Assembly (NCBI GenBank): GCA_902749685.1 | Contig: CACVKW010000667.1 | Location: 62,001 to 126,000, forward strand | Length of the DNA: 64,000 nt | Source of the DNA: Olavius sp. associated proteobacterium Delta 1 | GTDB lineage: Bacteria; Desulfobacterota; Desulfobacteria; Desulfobacterales; JAFDCJ01 | Direction: 5' to 3' | Part shown: positions 15,810-25,364 of the stretch, piece after piece | How the letters are laid out: the number at the start of each line of letters is the position of its first letter | Numbering within the stretch: position 1 is the first letter of the stretch | Position numbers and translations under genes: made by a program | Notes under the pieces: model-generated | Told to the model about the DNA's origin: nothing | The model's input: the letters and a program-made list of their open reading frames with translations, nothing else | Database searches by the model: none

Positions 15810-17507
15810 TTAGATCATATTCAGTACCGACTGCATCATCTCATCAGCTGTCGTGATCAGCTTGGCGGCTGCCTGGTAGGCATTCTGGTATTTTACCAGA
15901 TTGACCATCTCTTCATCCACCGAAACCCCTGAAATCGATTCGCGGTAATTCTCCAGTTGATGGACCATCTCGGATTGATGCCCGTAATATGCACCGGCTT
16001 GCTGAACCTCGTACCCCACATCACCAATAATAGACTCATAATAAGCGTCAAAGCTAGCCGTATTGCTGTTCAGGATCCGGGCGCTTTTCAAATTTGCGAT
16101 GGCGATGGAATTTCCGTTATCGCCCGGTTTATCGCCGGGTACGCTATCAAAACTTCCCGCGGCGGCTATCAACCGTTCATCCAGCACAATGGCCGGGTTG
16201 ACCTGCATGTTCAGGGCTGAAGCCCCCCCGTTAAGCGTTACCGAGTCGCTTCCCGCCCCCAGTGTCCAGGGCGTATTCCCCGGAATGGTGGCCACGACTG
16301 AAGCGACAGCAGAATGGCCTTGAAGTGCTGCCGCGATTTGAGTTCTGGTCGAAACGCCGTCTTCAATGGCAATCTGAATATCTCCCGTGATGGGATCAGT
16401 GGTGACCGTTTCAGCTCCGGCGGTTCCACCGGCGACAACCGTGACGGAAAGGTTTCCCGCCCCACCCTCTTCGGCTGTGATGGTCAGCAGTGAATCCATC
16501 ACCCCTGAAGCCGACGCAGCGCCCGTGAAATAATCATTACCGTTTGAACCGTCGAGCCCATAGCCACTGGCGTGCAGGGTGTTGACTTCAGCCATCAGGT
16601 TTTGCGCCAATGTGTCCAGTCGATTCATATAATTGCGGATATCGAGATCTCTGACATCCAACCAGCCTTTAACCTTGCCGCCGTTAATGCTGCTGGTAAT
16701 GTCCACCGCGTTGTTATCAGCGTCTACCCACGTCATATTTTGATTACCGGATGCGTTTATCCGGGTCGATAAACGATAGGCGTCAGTGCCCTCCACCAGC
16801 GGTTGTCCGCTGCCCACTGAGACCGTGACACCGCCGGCGGAATTTTCAAAGCTGTCGATATCGATCCAGTCAGAAAGTTCGATGAGCTGTACGTCACGTT
16901 GGTCCCGGTAATCATTGGCCGTATTGCCACCGGCTTCCATCTGGATGATTTTTTGATTCAGTCGGGCGATATTCTCTGCCAGCAGATTGATTTCAGCGGG
17001 GGACCCTTCAATCATGGTGTCGATATCCTGCCGGACCGTTTGAAGATCCTGGTAATTCTTTGAAAATGAATCCGCCATAATTTGACTTTTGGCGATCAGA
17101 ACGCTACGCTCAACCGGTCCGGAGGGATTATTGGAGAGATCCTGCCAGGCATTCCAGAATTCGCTCATGACCTGATTGAGCCCGTAGCCGCCGGATTCAT
17201 CGAAAATCATTTCGACTCTTCCAAGCATATCTTTTTGCGCTTCCCAGTTCCCCCGGGTCTGGGTTTCATTATTAATCTGAACTCCCAGGAAACGTTGATA
17301 GACTCGTTCGACACCGGTCGCCGTTACACCCGTCCCCAGCGGCCCGACACTGGTGTTGACCGGCACATCACTGGACATATTCAAACGTTGCCGCGTGTAA
17401 CCGGGAGTATTTACGTTGGCAATATTATTACCGGTAACATAAATCCCCTTTTGCTGGGTCAGCAGGGCCTTGCTACCGATACTGAGTACCCCGTATATAT
17501 CTGTCAT
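15810..17507 (-). CDS. flgK: Flagellar hook-associated protein 1
   Basis: FlgK is the first hook-filament junction protein. The N-terminal signature is LSIGSKALLTQQKGIYVTGNNIANVNTPGYTRQRL, shared with rod and hook proteins, and the C-terminus is SISGVSVDEEMVNLVKYQNAYQAAAKLITTADEMMQSVLNMI. The middle (about residues 330-450) is Gly/Ala/Thr-rich and variable. I chose the ATG at 17507 (AAGGTGG 6 nt upstream) over a TTG two codons earlier. It starts 2 bp after the cheB stop, so it is in the che transcript. Length, 565 aa, is normal. Confidence 0.95.
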   Translation of the reverse strand: MTDIYGVLSIGSKALLTQQKGIYVTGNNIANVNTPGYTRQRLNMSSDVPVNTSVGPLGTGVTATGVERVYQRFLGVQINNETQTRGNWEAQKDMLGRVEMIFDESGGYGLNQVMSEFWNAWQDLSNNPSGPVERSVLIAKSQIMADSFSKNYQDLQTVRQDIDTMIEGSPAEINLLAENIARLNQKIIQMEAGGNTANDYRDQRDVQLIELSDWIDIDSFENSAGGVTVSVGSGQPLVEGTDAYRLSTRINASGNQNMTWVDADNNAVDITSSINGGKVKGWLDVRDLDIRNYMNRLDTLAQNLMAEVNTLHASGYGLDGSNGNDYFTGAASASGVMDSLLTITAEEGGAGNLSVTVVAGGTAGAETVTTDPITGDIQIAIEDGVSTRTQIAAALQGHSAVASVVATIPGNTPWTLGAGSDSVTLNGGASALNMQVNPAIVLDERLIAAAGSFDSVPGDKPGDNGNSIAIANLKSARILNSNTASFDAYYESIIGDVGYEVQQAGAYYGHQSEMVHQLENYRESISGVSVDEEMVNLVKYQNAYQAAAKLITTADEMMQSVLNMI

Positions 17508-17509
17508 AA

Positions 17510-18577
17510 TCAACCACCTTTTTTTAATGATCTGCGGGCGTTATTGCCCCGCTCAAGCACACTGATAATGGCCCCGGGAATTTTCGGCAACGCCACGATA
17601 TCATCAACTGCTCCCAATTTGACGGCTTCTTTGGGCATCCCGTATACCACACAGGTGGCCTCATCCTGGGCCAACGTATGTGCACCGCATTCTTTCATTG
17701 CCAGCATTCCTTTAGCCCCGTCGGCCCCCATCCCGGTGAGCATCACACCGACGGCATTGCGCCCCGCATTCTTAGCCACCGACTGGAATAAAACATCAAC
17801 ACTGGGTCGCTGGTAATGAACCCGCGGTCCATTTTTTACCCGCACCACATACGTGCCTCCGTTGCGGGTCAGCACCATGTGCAGATTACCCGGTGCGATT
17901 AAGGCAACTCCGGGCACGACGTGGTCATTGTTCTGAGCCTCCCGCACCTGCATCGGACAAATATCATTCAACCGCTTGGCAAAAGACTTCGTAAAATGCT
18001 CAGGCATATGCTGTACAATCACAGTTCCCGGCGCTGTGGCAGGCATTTCCGCCAGGACGGCTTCAATTGCCTTGGTTCCACCGGTGGAGGCCCCGATGGC
18101 AATCACTTTATGGGTGGTATTAACCAGCAAATTTTTTGTTGCGACTGCTTCAACCGCCACCCGCGGCGCAACTGAATTGTGGTTAATCTTGGCCACTGCC
18201 GCCGATCGAATGGCTAGCACCAGATGATGTGAAATATTTTTGGTTGAATAAGCCGCTCCGGGTTTGCAGAGCACCTCGAGCGCTCCCAGGTCCAGTGCCT
18301 TGAGGGCCAGTTCGCTGTTTTTTGGAGTCAGAGAGCTTAAAACAACCACCGGCATCGGGTAGTGCTTCATCAGTTTGGCCAGAAAAGAAAGACCATCCAT
18401 TCTGGGCATTTCCAAATCCAAGGTAATGACATCCGGCTGCAGCTCAACAATTTTATCCCGGGCAACATAGGGATCGACAGCCGTCCCGACGATCTCGATA
18501 TCGTCGTAGCGGGACAGTTCATCTGTCATCACTTTGCGGATAACCGCCGAATCGTCAACAATTAGTACTTTGATCAT
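17510..18577 (-). CDS. cheB: Chemotaxis protein-glutamate methylesterase CheB
   Basis: CheB removes methyl groups from chemoreceptors, and deamidates them, when phosphorylated by CheA. Residues 1-125 are a receiver (D8-D9, phosphoacceptor D54 in VITLDLEMP, Lys in LCKPG). The esterase domain follows with the catalytic triad visible as Ser in IGASTGG, His in VQHMPEHFT and Asp in LTGMGADGA. Length, 355 aa, is normal. It lies between cheX and flgK in the same orientation. Together with CheR it provides adaptation, although no receptor gene is in the window. Confidence 0.96.
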   Translation of the reverse strand: MIKVLIVDDSAVIRKVMTDELSRYDDIEIVGTAVDPYVARDKIVELQPDVITLDLEMPRMDGLSFLAKLMKHYPMPVVVLSSLTPKNSELALKALDLGALEVLCKPGAAYSTKNISHHLVLAIRSAAVAKINHNSVAPRVAVEAVATKNLLVNTTHKVIAIGASTGGTKAIEAVLAEMPATAPGTVIVQHMPEHFTKSFAKRLNDICPMQVREAQNNDHVVPGVALIAPGNLHMVLTRNGGTYVVRVKNGPRVHYQRPSVDVLFQSVAKNAGRNAVGVMLTGMGADGAKGMLAMKECGAHTLAQDEATCVVYGMPKEAVKLGAVDDIVALPKIPGAIISVLERGNNARRSLKKGG

Positions 18578-18595
18578 TGTATTTTCTTATTGCGT

Positions 18596-19102
18596 TTATT
18601 GAGCCGGTTCGGAATCGTTATGTAACGTTAGTTCCGGAAGCTCTCCCTGGATGAAAAAATACACGTCACAAAAGCCTTCTTCCAGCATCAACCTAACGAT
18701 ACAAACCGGTTTGTCTTTATGAATCAGTTTTGTCGTATCATTTTGAGAAAGAATTTCCGGGGCTGCGATGTTAAACTCCACCTGATCACCGGCTATGGCC
18801 GGTAGTGCATTGCCACAGATGACATTCAGAATTTCTTTCAACGCATCCTGCTGTTCGGTGTTGGAGATTTCAACATCATCATCCAGGCCGAGCATATTGT
18901 TGGCTAGTTCCGGTATGGCCGAAGCTGAGATTCGCATCAACAATCTGCCGTCAAAATATCCATTAAAATCAACTCGTCCGACCACCGCCGGGCCGGGACC
19001 GTCATTGACACGCTCATCATCGGGAAACACGAATAAAAAGGCCAGCTTTTCCAGGGTGTCACCGGCGACTGTGGTTAATATATTTTTAAGCTGCTGTTCC
19101 AT
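18596..19102 (-). CDS. cheX: CheX-type phosphatase/chemotaxis protein
   Basis: A protein of about 168 aa of the CheC/CheX family, which dephosphorylates CheY-P. The family signature, one Glu and one Asn on the same helix, is seen in ALKEILNVICGNALPAIAG. The rest alternates strand and helix as expected (VVGRVDFNGYFDGRLLMRISASAIPELANNMLG). The ATG at 19102 or the TTG one codon before it could be the start; AGGAG lies 9-12 nt upstream, inside the end of cheY, so translation is coupled (the genes overlap by about 17 bp). A second CheX-like protein is encoded at 63.1-63.6 kb. Confidence 0.8.
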   Translation of the reverse strand: MEQQLKNILTTVAGDTLEKLAFLFVFPDDERVNDGPGPAVVGRVDFNGYFDGRLLMRISASAIPELANNMLGLDDDVEISNTEQQDALKEILNVICGNALPAIAGDQVEFNIAAPEILSQNDTTKLIHKDKPVCIVRLMLEEGFCDVYFFIQGELPELTLHNDSEPAQ

Positions 19103-19484
19103 CAAAAACTTGATCTCCTAAAAAATCCTTTATCGTATCTCGTATGATTTCAGGGGTAAACGGCTTGTGGATGAATCGCGCACCTTTATTCTGTAAACGC
19201 TCGACGCGGGTTTTGCTGCCTTCGGTGGAAATGACCACAATCGGTACATCCCTAAAATCAGGGACTTTCAGCATACGATCGATCATCTCTTCGCCGTTCA
19301 TCACCGGCATGTTGATGTCGACAATGACAAGATCGATCCAATGCTGATTAAGCGCCTCGAGCCCTTCCTGGCCATTGGCGGCCTGGTGGATATCTCCCAC
19401 TTGAAGACCGCTTAAGCGGATGGTCTTAATTATCATCGTCCGCATCACTCCGCTGTCATCTACTATAAGGACATTAACTGCCAT
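19086..19484 (-). CDS. cheY: Chemotaxis response regulator CheY
   Basis: CheY-P binds FliM at the motor switch to change rotation. The protein (about 132 aa) is a single receiver: acidic pair D9-D10, phosphoacceptor D56 (LVIVDINMPVMNG), Thr/Ser switch in VVISTEGS and Lys in FIHKPF. I chose the ATG at 19484 (MAVNVLIVDD), with AGGA about 8 nt upstream; the track of in-frame codons upstream is not family-like. It overlaps the downstream cheX, which is the natural phosphatase partner. Confidence 0.93.
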   Translation of the reverse strand: MAVNVLIVDDSGVMRTMIIKTIRLSGLQVGDIHQAANGQEGLEALNQHWIDLVIVDINMPVMNGEEMIDRMLKVPDFRDVPIVVISTEGSKTRVERLQNKGARFIHKPFTPEIIRDTIKDFLGDQVFDGTAA

Positions 19485-19582
19485 GGTTGAATCCTCAATA
19501 AACAATATATTTGGCTCTATTGAGCCTTTCGATCTCAATAAACATTGCCGATTTTCATAAAGCTGTAGAACTTCCCATGCGA

Positions 19583-20431
19583 TTAGTTATTGCCTAAAAC
19601 CTCCGACAATTCTTCCACCCATTGCATGGTCTGACTGGCCACTTTTTCGAGATTGTCAGCCGTCAGTCCTAATCGCTCAACCACCGCCCCGCAAGGCTGA
19701 TGTTGCAAACCATCCCGACCCACACCGATTCCGATCATCAGACATAACACATTGGCCACATGAACAATGTCCAGCATCAAATCGCTCTGATCAGCGGATT
19801 CCGGATCGTGATGCCAGCGGACGGTGTTGACTATACCTGGTGGCAGGGACCATTGACATAGTATGCGAGCACCGATATCCGCATGATTGGTACCCAACAC
19901 CATATCTTCTGCCCTTTCAAATGGTATTCCCTGGCATAAGGCGTTTTCAATTTTATTAAAATCATCTGCAACAAAATTACCCAAAACGAGCTTGCCCACA
20001 TCGTGCAGCAACGCGGCTGTGAATATCTCTTCGGCTGCCTCAACATTCAGCTCTTTAACCAGCCCTTCGGCCGTCACGGTAACCGCCAGGGAGTGACGCC
20101 ACAGTTCACCCGGCGGCAGGTCATATCCGGGTACCGATTTATCCATAATTGCACAGACACTGGATGCTATCACTATTTGAATCAGGCGCTTCAAGCCCAG
20201 CAGCAAAACTGCCTGTCGCACCGAACCGACCTTTGAAGGGATGCCGAAATAAGCCGAATTGGCCAGCTTTAATAAATTGGCGGTTAGGCCGGCATCCTGT
20301 CGCAGAATCTTTTCTATCTGAACGACATTTATCTCCGGGTCGTCGATCAGGGCCAGCAGCTTGACTGCCGCTCCCGGCATACTCGGAAATGATTTTAGCA
20401 GTGAAGCAATATGTTTTAGGTCTTGGGACAT
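19583..20431 (-). CDS. HDOD domain protein (tandem copy 1)
   Basis: A 282-residue HDOD protein. It reads SFPSMPGAAVKLLALIDDPEINV, LTANLLKLANSAYFGIPSKVGSVRQAVLLLGLKRLIQIVIA, the intact His-Asp-Gly-Lys site in ALLHDVGKLVLGNF, GTNHADIG and VRWHHDP. It is strikingly similar over its whole length to the protein of the next upstream gene (20488-21336), so the pair arose by tandem duplication. AGAGGAT precedes the ATG. It lies in the che operon between cheY and the other HDOD gene, which suggests a role in motility or c-di-GMP output, but target and activity are unknown. Confidence 0.88.
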   Translation of the reverse strand: MSQDLKHIASLLKSFPSMPGAAVKLLALIDDPEINVVQIEKILRQDAGLTANLLKLANSAYFGIPSKVGSVRQAVLLLGLKRLIQIVIASSVCAIMDKSVPGYDLPPGELWRHSLAVTVTAEGLVKELNVEAAEEIFTAALLHDVGKLVLGNFVADDFNKIENALCQGIPFERAEDMVLGTNHADIGARILCQWSLPPGIVNTVRWHHDPESADQSDLMLDIVHVANVLCLMIGIGVGRDGLQHQPCGAVVERLGLTADNLEKVASQTMQWVEELSEVLGNN

Positions 20432-20487
20432 TCGTTATCCTCTTATATGATTCAAGATCCCTTGGCAAATTAGGTTCCGAATGGGCT

Positions 20488-21336
20488 CTAATTAAAGGTC
20501 AGTGCCTCAGATAATTCATCGACCCATTCCGCGACTTTGGTTTTGATATCTTCAAACTGACTTATATCCAGCCCCAGCCGCTCAATTACTGCCGGTGATA
20601 AATCAGCGCAATAGGTTTCGTCTTCATTGCCGGCACCGTCGGTCTGGCAAAGTAAATTAGCCAAATAAACAATATCGATCGCCGCCCCGGCTCTTTCTGG
20701 AAAACCCGGATCGTGGTGCCACCGGACGGCATCGACGACGTCGCGCGGAAAAGACCATTGCGTCAAAATCTGTGCACCAACTTCGGCATGATCCGTGCCA
20801 AGTACTATATTTTCCGCCAACACGTACGGTACCCCGGTGTTGACAATTTTTTCGATGGCCTCCTGCTCTTCTGTCACGAAATGTCCCAGGATTAACTTGC
20901 CGATATCATGTAGCAAGGCCGGCGTAAAAACATCTTCGACCTCGATGTCCTTTTTATCCTTGACCAGGGCTTGGGCCGCTATTGACACGGCAATCGAGTG
21001 ACGCCAGAGATTTCCCGGCGCCATATTATAGCCGGGAACCGGTTTATCCATAGCGGCGTTGACGCAGGATGCAATAACAAGCTGTATCAATTTTTTTAAA
21101 CCCAACAAAAGAACCGCTTGTCGGGTTGAAGCAACCTTGGAAGGGATCCCAAAATAAGCCGAGTTTGCCAGTTTCAACACATTACCGGTTAATCCCGGAT
21201 CATGGCGTAATACATCTTCGATTTCATCCACGGTGGTTTCCGGATCTTCCAACATCCTGAGCATTTTCGCACCGGTAGCCGGCATGCTGGGAAACGATTT
21301 GATTTTGGAAATGATACCTTTTACGCTCGGCTGCAT
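20488..21336 (-). CDS. HDOD domain protein (tandem copy 2)
   Basis: A protein of about 282 aa with one HDOD domain: KIKSFPSMPATGAKMLRMLEDP, LTGNVLKLANSAYFGIPSKVASTRQAVLLLGLKKLIQLVIAS, ALLHDIGKLILGHF, GTDHAEVGAQIL and VRWHHDPGFPERAG. The stretch LKLANSAYFGIPSKV is identical to copy 1. The ATG at 21336 overlaps the cheD stop (TGATG), with AGAGG 8 nt upstream in cheD, so it is tightly coupled to cheD. The metal-site His-Asp is retained, unlike the many HDOD proteins that have lost it. Confidence 0.88.
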   Translation of the reverse strand: MQPSVKGIISKIKSFPSMPATGAKMLRMLEDPETTVDEIEDVLRHDPGLTGNVLKLANSAYFGIPSKVASTRQAVLLLGLKKLIQLVIASCVNAAMDKPVPGYNMAPGNLWRHSIAVSIAAQALVKDKKDIEVEDVFTPALLHDIGKLILGHFVTEEQEAIEKIVNTGVPYVLAENIVLGTDHAEVGAQILTQWSFPRDVVDAVRWHHDPGFPERAGAAIDIVYLANLLCQTDGAGNEDETYCADLSPAVIERLGLDISQFEDIKTKVAEWVDELSEALTFN

Positions 21337-21809
21337 CACAAATTCCTCTTTTTACCGTTGCTGCTGATAATTGTTTGTCCGGTAGCAACATCCAGCTGAA
21401 CGGTGCGGCTGGCGGTGCCGCCGACGTCCTCGGTTTCCAATAAAATATTGTTTTTCCAAAGTAATTTCTTAAGAATGGTATGGTTGCGCTCACCGATTTT
21501 GAACATTTCATTTTTGCCTAAGGGATTCCCGCAGCCGGCCGCTTTGATGACCATGCGGGATTTCTGCCCGCCAATTTCATACAGTGCCTTGAATAATGCC
21601 GGCACCCCGGTATCCACAAACATATACGGATTGGCTTCGGCCTTGTCCGGATTAATCTTCGACAACGGCAGCATGGCATGCAAAAGCCCCCCCACCTTTT
21701 GGACCGGATCATAGACGATCAGCCCCAGGCAACTCCCCAGAGCATGGGTCACGATTAAATCCGCGTCACGTCCAATTTTCATGTCTCCCACGGCGACAAC
21801 GTGTTTCAT
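21336..21809 (-). CDS. cheD: Chemoreceptor glutamine deamidase CheD
   Basis: CheD deamidates receptor glutamines and in several bacteria is regulated by CheC/CheX. The protein of about 157 aa shows the catalytic Cys in THALGSCLGLIVYDP, the His in GGLLHAMLPLS and the Thr in FVDTGVPALF, together with IKAAGCGNPLG. The likely start is the ATG at 21809; a TTG three codons earlier is possible. It lies between cheR (28-bp gap) and the second HDOD gene, which it overlaps. Confidence 0.95.
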   Translation of the reverse strand: MKHVVAVGDMKIGRDADLIVTHALGSCLGLIVYDPVQKVGGLLHAMLPLSKINPDKAEANPYMFVDTGVPALFKALYEIGGQKSRMVIKAAGCGNPLGKNEMFKIGERNHTILKKLLWKNNILLETEDVGGTASRTVQLDVATGQTIISSNGKKRNL

Positions 21810-21837
21810 CTGCTTCAAATCAGCCCTGCATCCATGC

Positions 21838-22653
21838 CTATTTTCGATAAGTCGCCGGTCGCATGTACCGGAATTTGTGGTTAATTGCCGACAGACCCTC
21901 TGAGTGGCCTACAAATAAGAAGCCGCCCGGCTCCAGCAATTCCCAGAAACGATTGATCAATTGCTGCTGGGTCGGCCGGTCGAAATATATCATTACATTG
22001 CGACAGAAGATCACATTAAAGGGACCTTTCATCGGCCATGATTCCATTAAATTCAACCAGGCCAACCGCACCATCTTGCGGACTTCATCGGTTATCCGGT
22101 AGCTGCCCGCATCTTGGCCGTTGAGCCTGTTGAAATATTTTTTAAACTGCGGCGAAGGCAAACTTTTCAAAGTATTGGCCGGATAAACTGCCAGATGAGC
22201 CTTCTCAAGCATTCGCTTTGATATATCGGTTGCCAGGATCAGCGCGTCCTTTTTGTCAATGTCCGGCATGTGTTCTTTGAGCCATATTGCTAAGGTATAG
22301 GGTTCCTCGCCCGATGAACAGGCAGCGCTCCAGAACCGCAGCCGGTGGCTAGTGAGGCCGGGTAGCACATGATCCCGTAAGTAGTTGAAATGTTCCGATT
22401 CGCGAAAAAAGCTGGTTTTATTTGTTGTCATGGCATCGATAAAAAGTGCCAGTTCATGACTTCCATCAGGGCTTTCGATATAGTCCAGATACGCTTGAAC
22501 GCCGAAAATCCTTTGGGCCCGCAACCGTTTCATAAGCCGGGACCGGACCAGAGCTTCCTTACCTGGCTTCAGGTTGATACCACAAGACCGATACACAATC
22601 TCACTGATCCTATGGAAATCTTTGGAGCTCAATTGCATTGACATCGGGTTCAT
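21838..22653 (-). CDS. cheR: Chemotaxis protein methyltransferase CheR
   Basis: CheR methylates receptor glutamates using S-adenosylmethionine. The 271-residue protein has the N-terminal helical domain (FHRISEIVYRSCGINLKPGKEALVRSRLMKRLR), the receptor and AdoMet segments TTNKTSFFRESEHF and LRFWSAACSSGEEPYTLAIWL, and FNVIFCRNVMIYFDRPTQQQLINRF. An AAGG site lies 8 nt before the ATG. It sits between cheA (50-bp gap) and cheD, and pairs with CheB for adaptation. Confidence 0.96.
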   Translation of the reverse strand: MNPMSMQLSSKDFHRISEIVYRSCGINLKPGKEALVRSRLMKRLRAQRIFGVQAYLDYIESPDGSHELALFIDAMTTNKTSFFRESEHFNYLRDHVLPGLTSHRLRFWSAACSSGEEPYTLAIWLKEHMPDIDKKDALILATDISKRMLEKAHLAVYPANTLKSLPSPQFKKYFNRLNGQDAGSYRITDEVRKMVRLAWLNLMESWPMKGPFNVIFCRNVMIYFDRPTQQQLINRFWELLEPGGFLFVGHSEGLSAINHKFRYMRPATYRK

Positions 22654-22703
22654 GTATCTTGCCTTTTCCGGCCATGCCGGAATTGGTTATTGCATATTTG
22701 TCA

Positions 22704-25304
22704 TTACGCCGCCAGGGTCCGGTCGAGGCTCGCTTCAGCATCTTCCCGGGAATCACCTGTATGTCCATTATTGGCAAACTCTACCAGTCCGACGATATCA
22801 ATAATCAAACCAACACGGCCATCGGGCATGATGGCACCACCGGAAATACCGGGAATGTCTTTCATCGTTTCTCCCAGGGACTTGATGACGACCTGCTGTC
22901 GACCAATCAGTTCATCTACCAGCAAACCAGCCTGTCGCTCTTCATCTTCCACGATAACCACAACGGCATCTTCAGCATTCTGCTGGGCATTGTCGATATG
23001 ATAAAAACGCGACATTCGATGCAGGGGTATTAGACTGCCCTGCAACGTGACCATCTCTCCCTGGTTGAGCACGGTTGACAGATCGTCCCGATCCGGCTTG
23101 ATTGAACGAATAATAGAAATAGTTGGAATAACATAGGTTTCAGACCCGACCCGGACCACCATTCCGTCAATAATCGCAAGCGTCAGCGGTAGGCTCATTT
23201 TAAAAACACTCCCGTTGCCGTATTCGGACTTAATTTCCACCTGACCGCGCAGTGACTCGATATTTTTTTTGACCACATCCATTCCGACACCCCGGCCCGA
23301 GACATCGGTGACAACCTGGGCGGTGGAAAAACCGGGCTCAAAAATCATATTGAAGACCTCACGATCGCTGAATGTGCGCTCATTGGACTCGGCCGAGTCA
23401 CTGATCAAACCCTTTTCGCGGGCATGGGCCAAAAGGACATCACGATTCAGCCCCTGGCCGTCGTCTTTGATCTCCACGACAACACTGCCGGCAGAATGAT
23501 ATGCCAACAATTGAACGGTTCCATACTCCGGTTTACCGCTTTTGGCACGTTGTTGGGGACTTTCGATACCGTGATCGACGGCATTACGAACCATGTGGAC
23601 CAGCGGGTCATTAATAATGTTAACCAGGTTGCGATCGATTTCGGTGTCCTCGCCTTCGGTCACGAAATTGACATTTTTACCGACTTTGCGAGATACATCT
23701 CTGACCAGCCGGGCCATTTTGTTAAATGTCGCTTTGAGCGGCACCATGCGCATCGACATGCTGATATCCTGCAATTCCCGCACAATTTTGCTCGTATGAG
23801 CTACCTTTTTGGCGAGTTCATGATTATCGCTGTTGGCAACCAGATAATCCTGGGCAACCATCGAATGGGCGATGACCAGCTCGCCCACCATATCAATTAA
23901 ACGGTCCAATCGCCGGGTGCTGACCCGCACAGAGGATTCAACCACTTGCTGACCGCTGTTGATACGCTTTTGGGCGCGCAGGGCCTGTCCCACATCCTTG
24001 GTAGAGGCCGCTCTAGATTTGACCACGGCCTCCCCCAGTTTTTCAGCGGGATGCTTCTCAGCGACTTTTTCGATTTGCTCTCTTTCGATTTTGCCCTGAG
24101 CCACCAGCATATCGCCGACTCTTGGCGCGGTCACATCATCCGTTTCTTCTGAGATTCCGGCAGCTTCAGGATCGGCTAAAACCTTAACCAATTCATCATA
24201 ACCCTTCGGTTTGAGCAACGGTTGTCCGGACAGCGCCGTCTGAACTCCACTCAGCAGCTCCTTAATCATATCCAAAGCCCGCAGGGACAAATCAGCATAC
24301 CCGCCGCTGTAACGAATTTCACCGTCGCGCACACGGCTCAACAGCGACTCCGCATGGTGGCCAAAATCGGAGAGCAAAGCCAGTTCGAGGAATGCTGAAG
24401 TCCCCTTCACCGTGTGAAAGGCACGGAAAACCTTCCCGACAGATTCCACATCTTCAGGGTCGGTCTCCAGAGACAAAAGTGCTTCCTCAGCACTGGAAAT
24501 CAAATCGCTGCCTTCGGCAATAAACTCACCAATCAACTCCGTATCCGCGTCCCGGGGCATGTGGTCAAAATCGGGATCATCCCCAGGAGCCTCGGTGTCC
24601 GGTTGTGTGCCCGTATCCTTTGCATTGGGAGACTCCACAGCAGGACTGAGGCCATCCCTTGAATGCATGGCCGCCTCCAGCAAAGATCCCACCGCACCCA
24701 GGCTTTGATCCGGATCTTCAACTTTGCCGTCCACCATTTCGTTTATGATTTCAACAGCCTGTGAAAGGAACTGGTGGCACGCTTCTGAATCTTGCGCATC
24801 GTTAATCAGGCCAAGTAAAGACTCACGCAAATTATGCAGTTCGGTATGGTTGTCGGCTTCGATCTGAATCAAATAAGCAGCGGCATCATCGAGTGATTCG
24901 ATTGACGGGCAACCGGATTCAGCGGTTGGGGTTGCCGGAGCAGCGGCATTGGATTTTTCTGCCGACTTAACCAAGTCGGCTAGATTCTGCTGGACTTCGC
25001 CGGCCGGATTATCACTGTCCGGCTGATCGGATAAACATTGCTCAGCTGCATTCAGTCCTTGCCAGATGGCGTCCACCAACGAAAGGGGATCATGGGCGTT
25101 CTGGTTGCCCATGATGTTAAGTCCTTGTCGCACCAGATTCAGTAAATCCTTAACTTTACTGGTTTTTTTCGGAACCGATTTTAGGATCCCTTCCAGGTCT
25201 GTGCCTAATTTCTGCCAGGCGGCGGAATCATTTAAACCGACGTTATCAAGATCATCCGCAATTTGTTTAAGTGTTTCGATAATTTTTTGTTTTTTTTTGG
25301 TCAT
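22704..25304 (-). CDS. cheA: Chemotaxis histidine kinase CheA with long N-terminal extension
   Basis: CheA autophosphorylates on a His and passes the phosphate to CheY and CheB. At 866 aa it is longer than usual. The phosphotransfer domain does not begin at the N-terminus but at about residue 255, with the phosphorylated His near 297 (FRAFHTVKGTSAF). Residues 1-245 are helical segments with linkers and no HPt His. A further helical module (VGDMLVAQGKIEREQIEKVAEKHPAEKLGE) lies at about 390-440. Then come the dimerisation domain (LDRLIDMVGELVIAHSMVAQ), the ATPase domain (VRNAVDHGIESP, DDGQG, GFSTAQVVTDVSGRGVGMDVV) and a CheW-like C-terminus. It follows flgN by 60 bp under the sigma28 promoter at 25911-25938. 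Confidence 0.95.
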   Translation of the reverse strand: MTKKKQKIIETLKQIADDLDNVGLNDSAAWQKLGTDLEGILKSVPKKTSKVKDLLNLVRQGLNIMGNQNAHDPLSLVDAIWQGLNAAEQCLSDQPDSDNPAGEVQQNLADLVKSAEKSNAAAPATPTAESGCPSIESLDDAAAYLIQIEADNHTELHNLRESLLGLINDAQDSEACHQFLSQAVEIINEMVDGKVEDPDQSLGAVGSLLEAAMHSRDGLSPAVESPNAKDTGTQPDTEAPGDDPDFDHMPRDADTELIGEFIAEGSDLISSAEEALLSLETDPEDVESVGKVFRAFHTVKGTSAFLELALLSDFGHHAESLLSRVRDGEIRYSGGYADLSLRALDMIKELLSGVQTALSGQPLLKPKGYDELVKVLADPEAAGISEETDDVTAPRVGDMLVAQGKIEREQIEKVAEKHPAEKLGEAVVKSRAASTKDVGQALRAQKRINSGQQVVESSVRVSTRRLDRLIDMVGELVIAHSMVAQDYLVANSDNHELAKKVAHTSKIVRELQDISMSMRMVPLKATFNKMARLVRDVSRKVGKNVNFVTEGEDTEIDRNLVNIINDPLVHMVRNAVDHGIESPQQRAKSGKPEYGTVQLLAYHSAGSVVVEIKDDGQGLNRDVLLAHAREKGLISDSAESNERTFSDREVFNMIFEPGFSTAQVVTDVSGRGVGMDVVKKNIESLRGQVEIKSEYGNGSVFKMSLPLTLAIIDGMVVRVGSETYVIPTISIIRSIKPDRDDLSTVLNQGEMVTLQGSLIPLHRMSRFYHIDNAQQNAEDAVVVIVEDEERQAGLLVDELIGRQQVVIKSLGETMKDIPGISGGAIMPDGRVGLIIDIVGLVEFANNGHTGDSREDAEASLDRTLAA

Positions 25305-25364
25305 CGAATAAAGTTTAATCCCTTTGTTCTTTTTGATCAGGCATCCACATCAAAAACGCAATCG

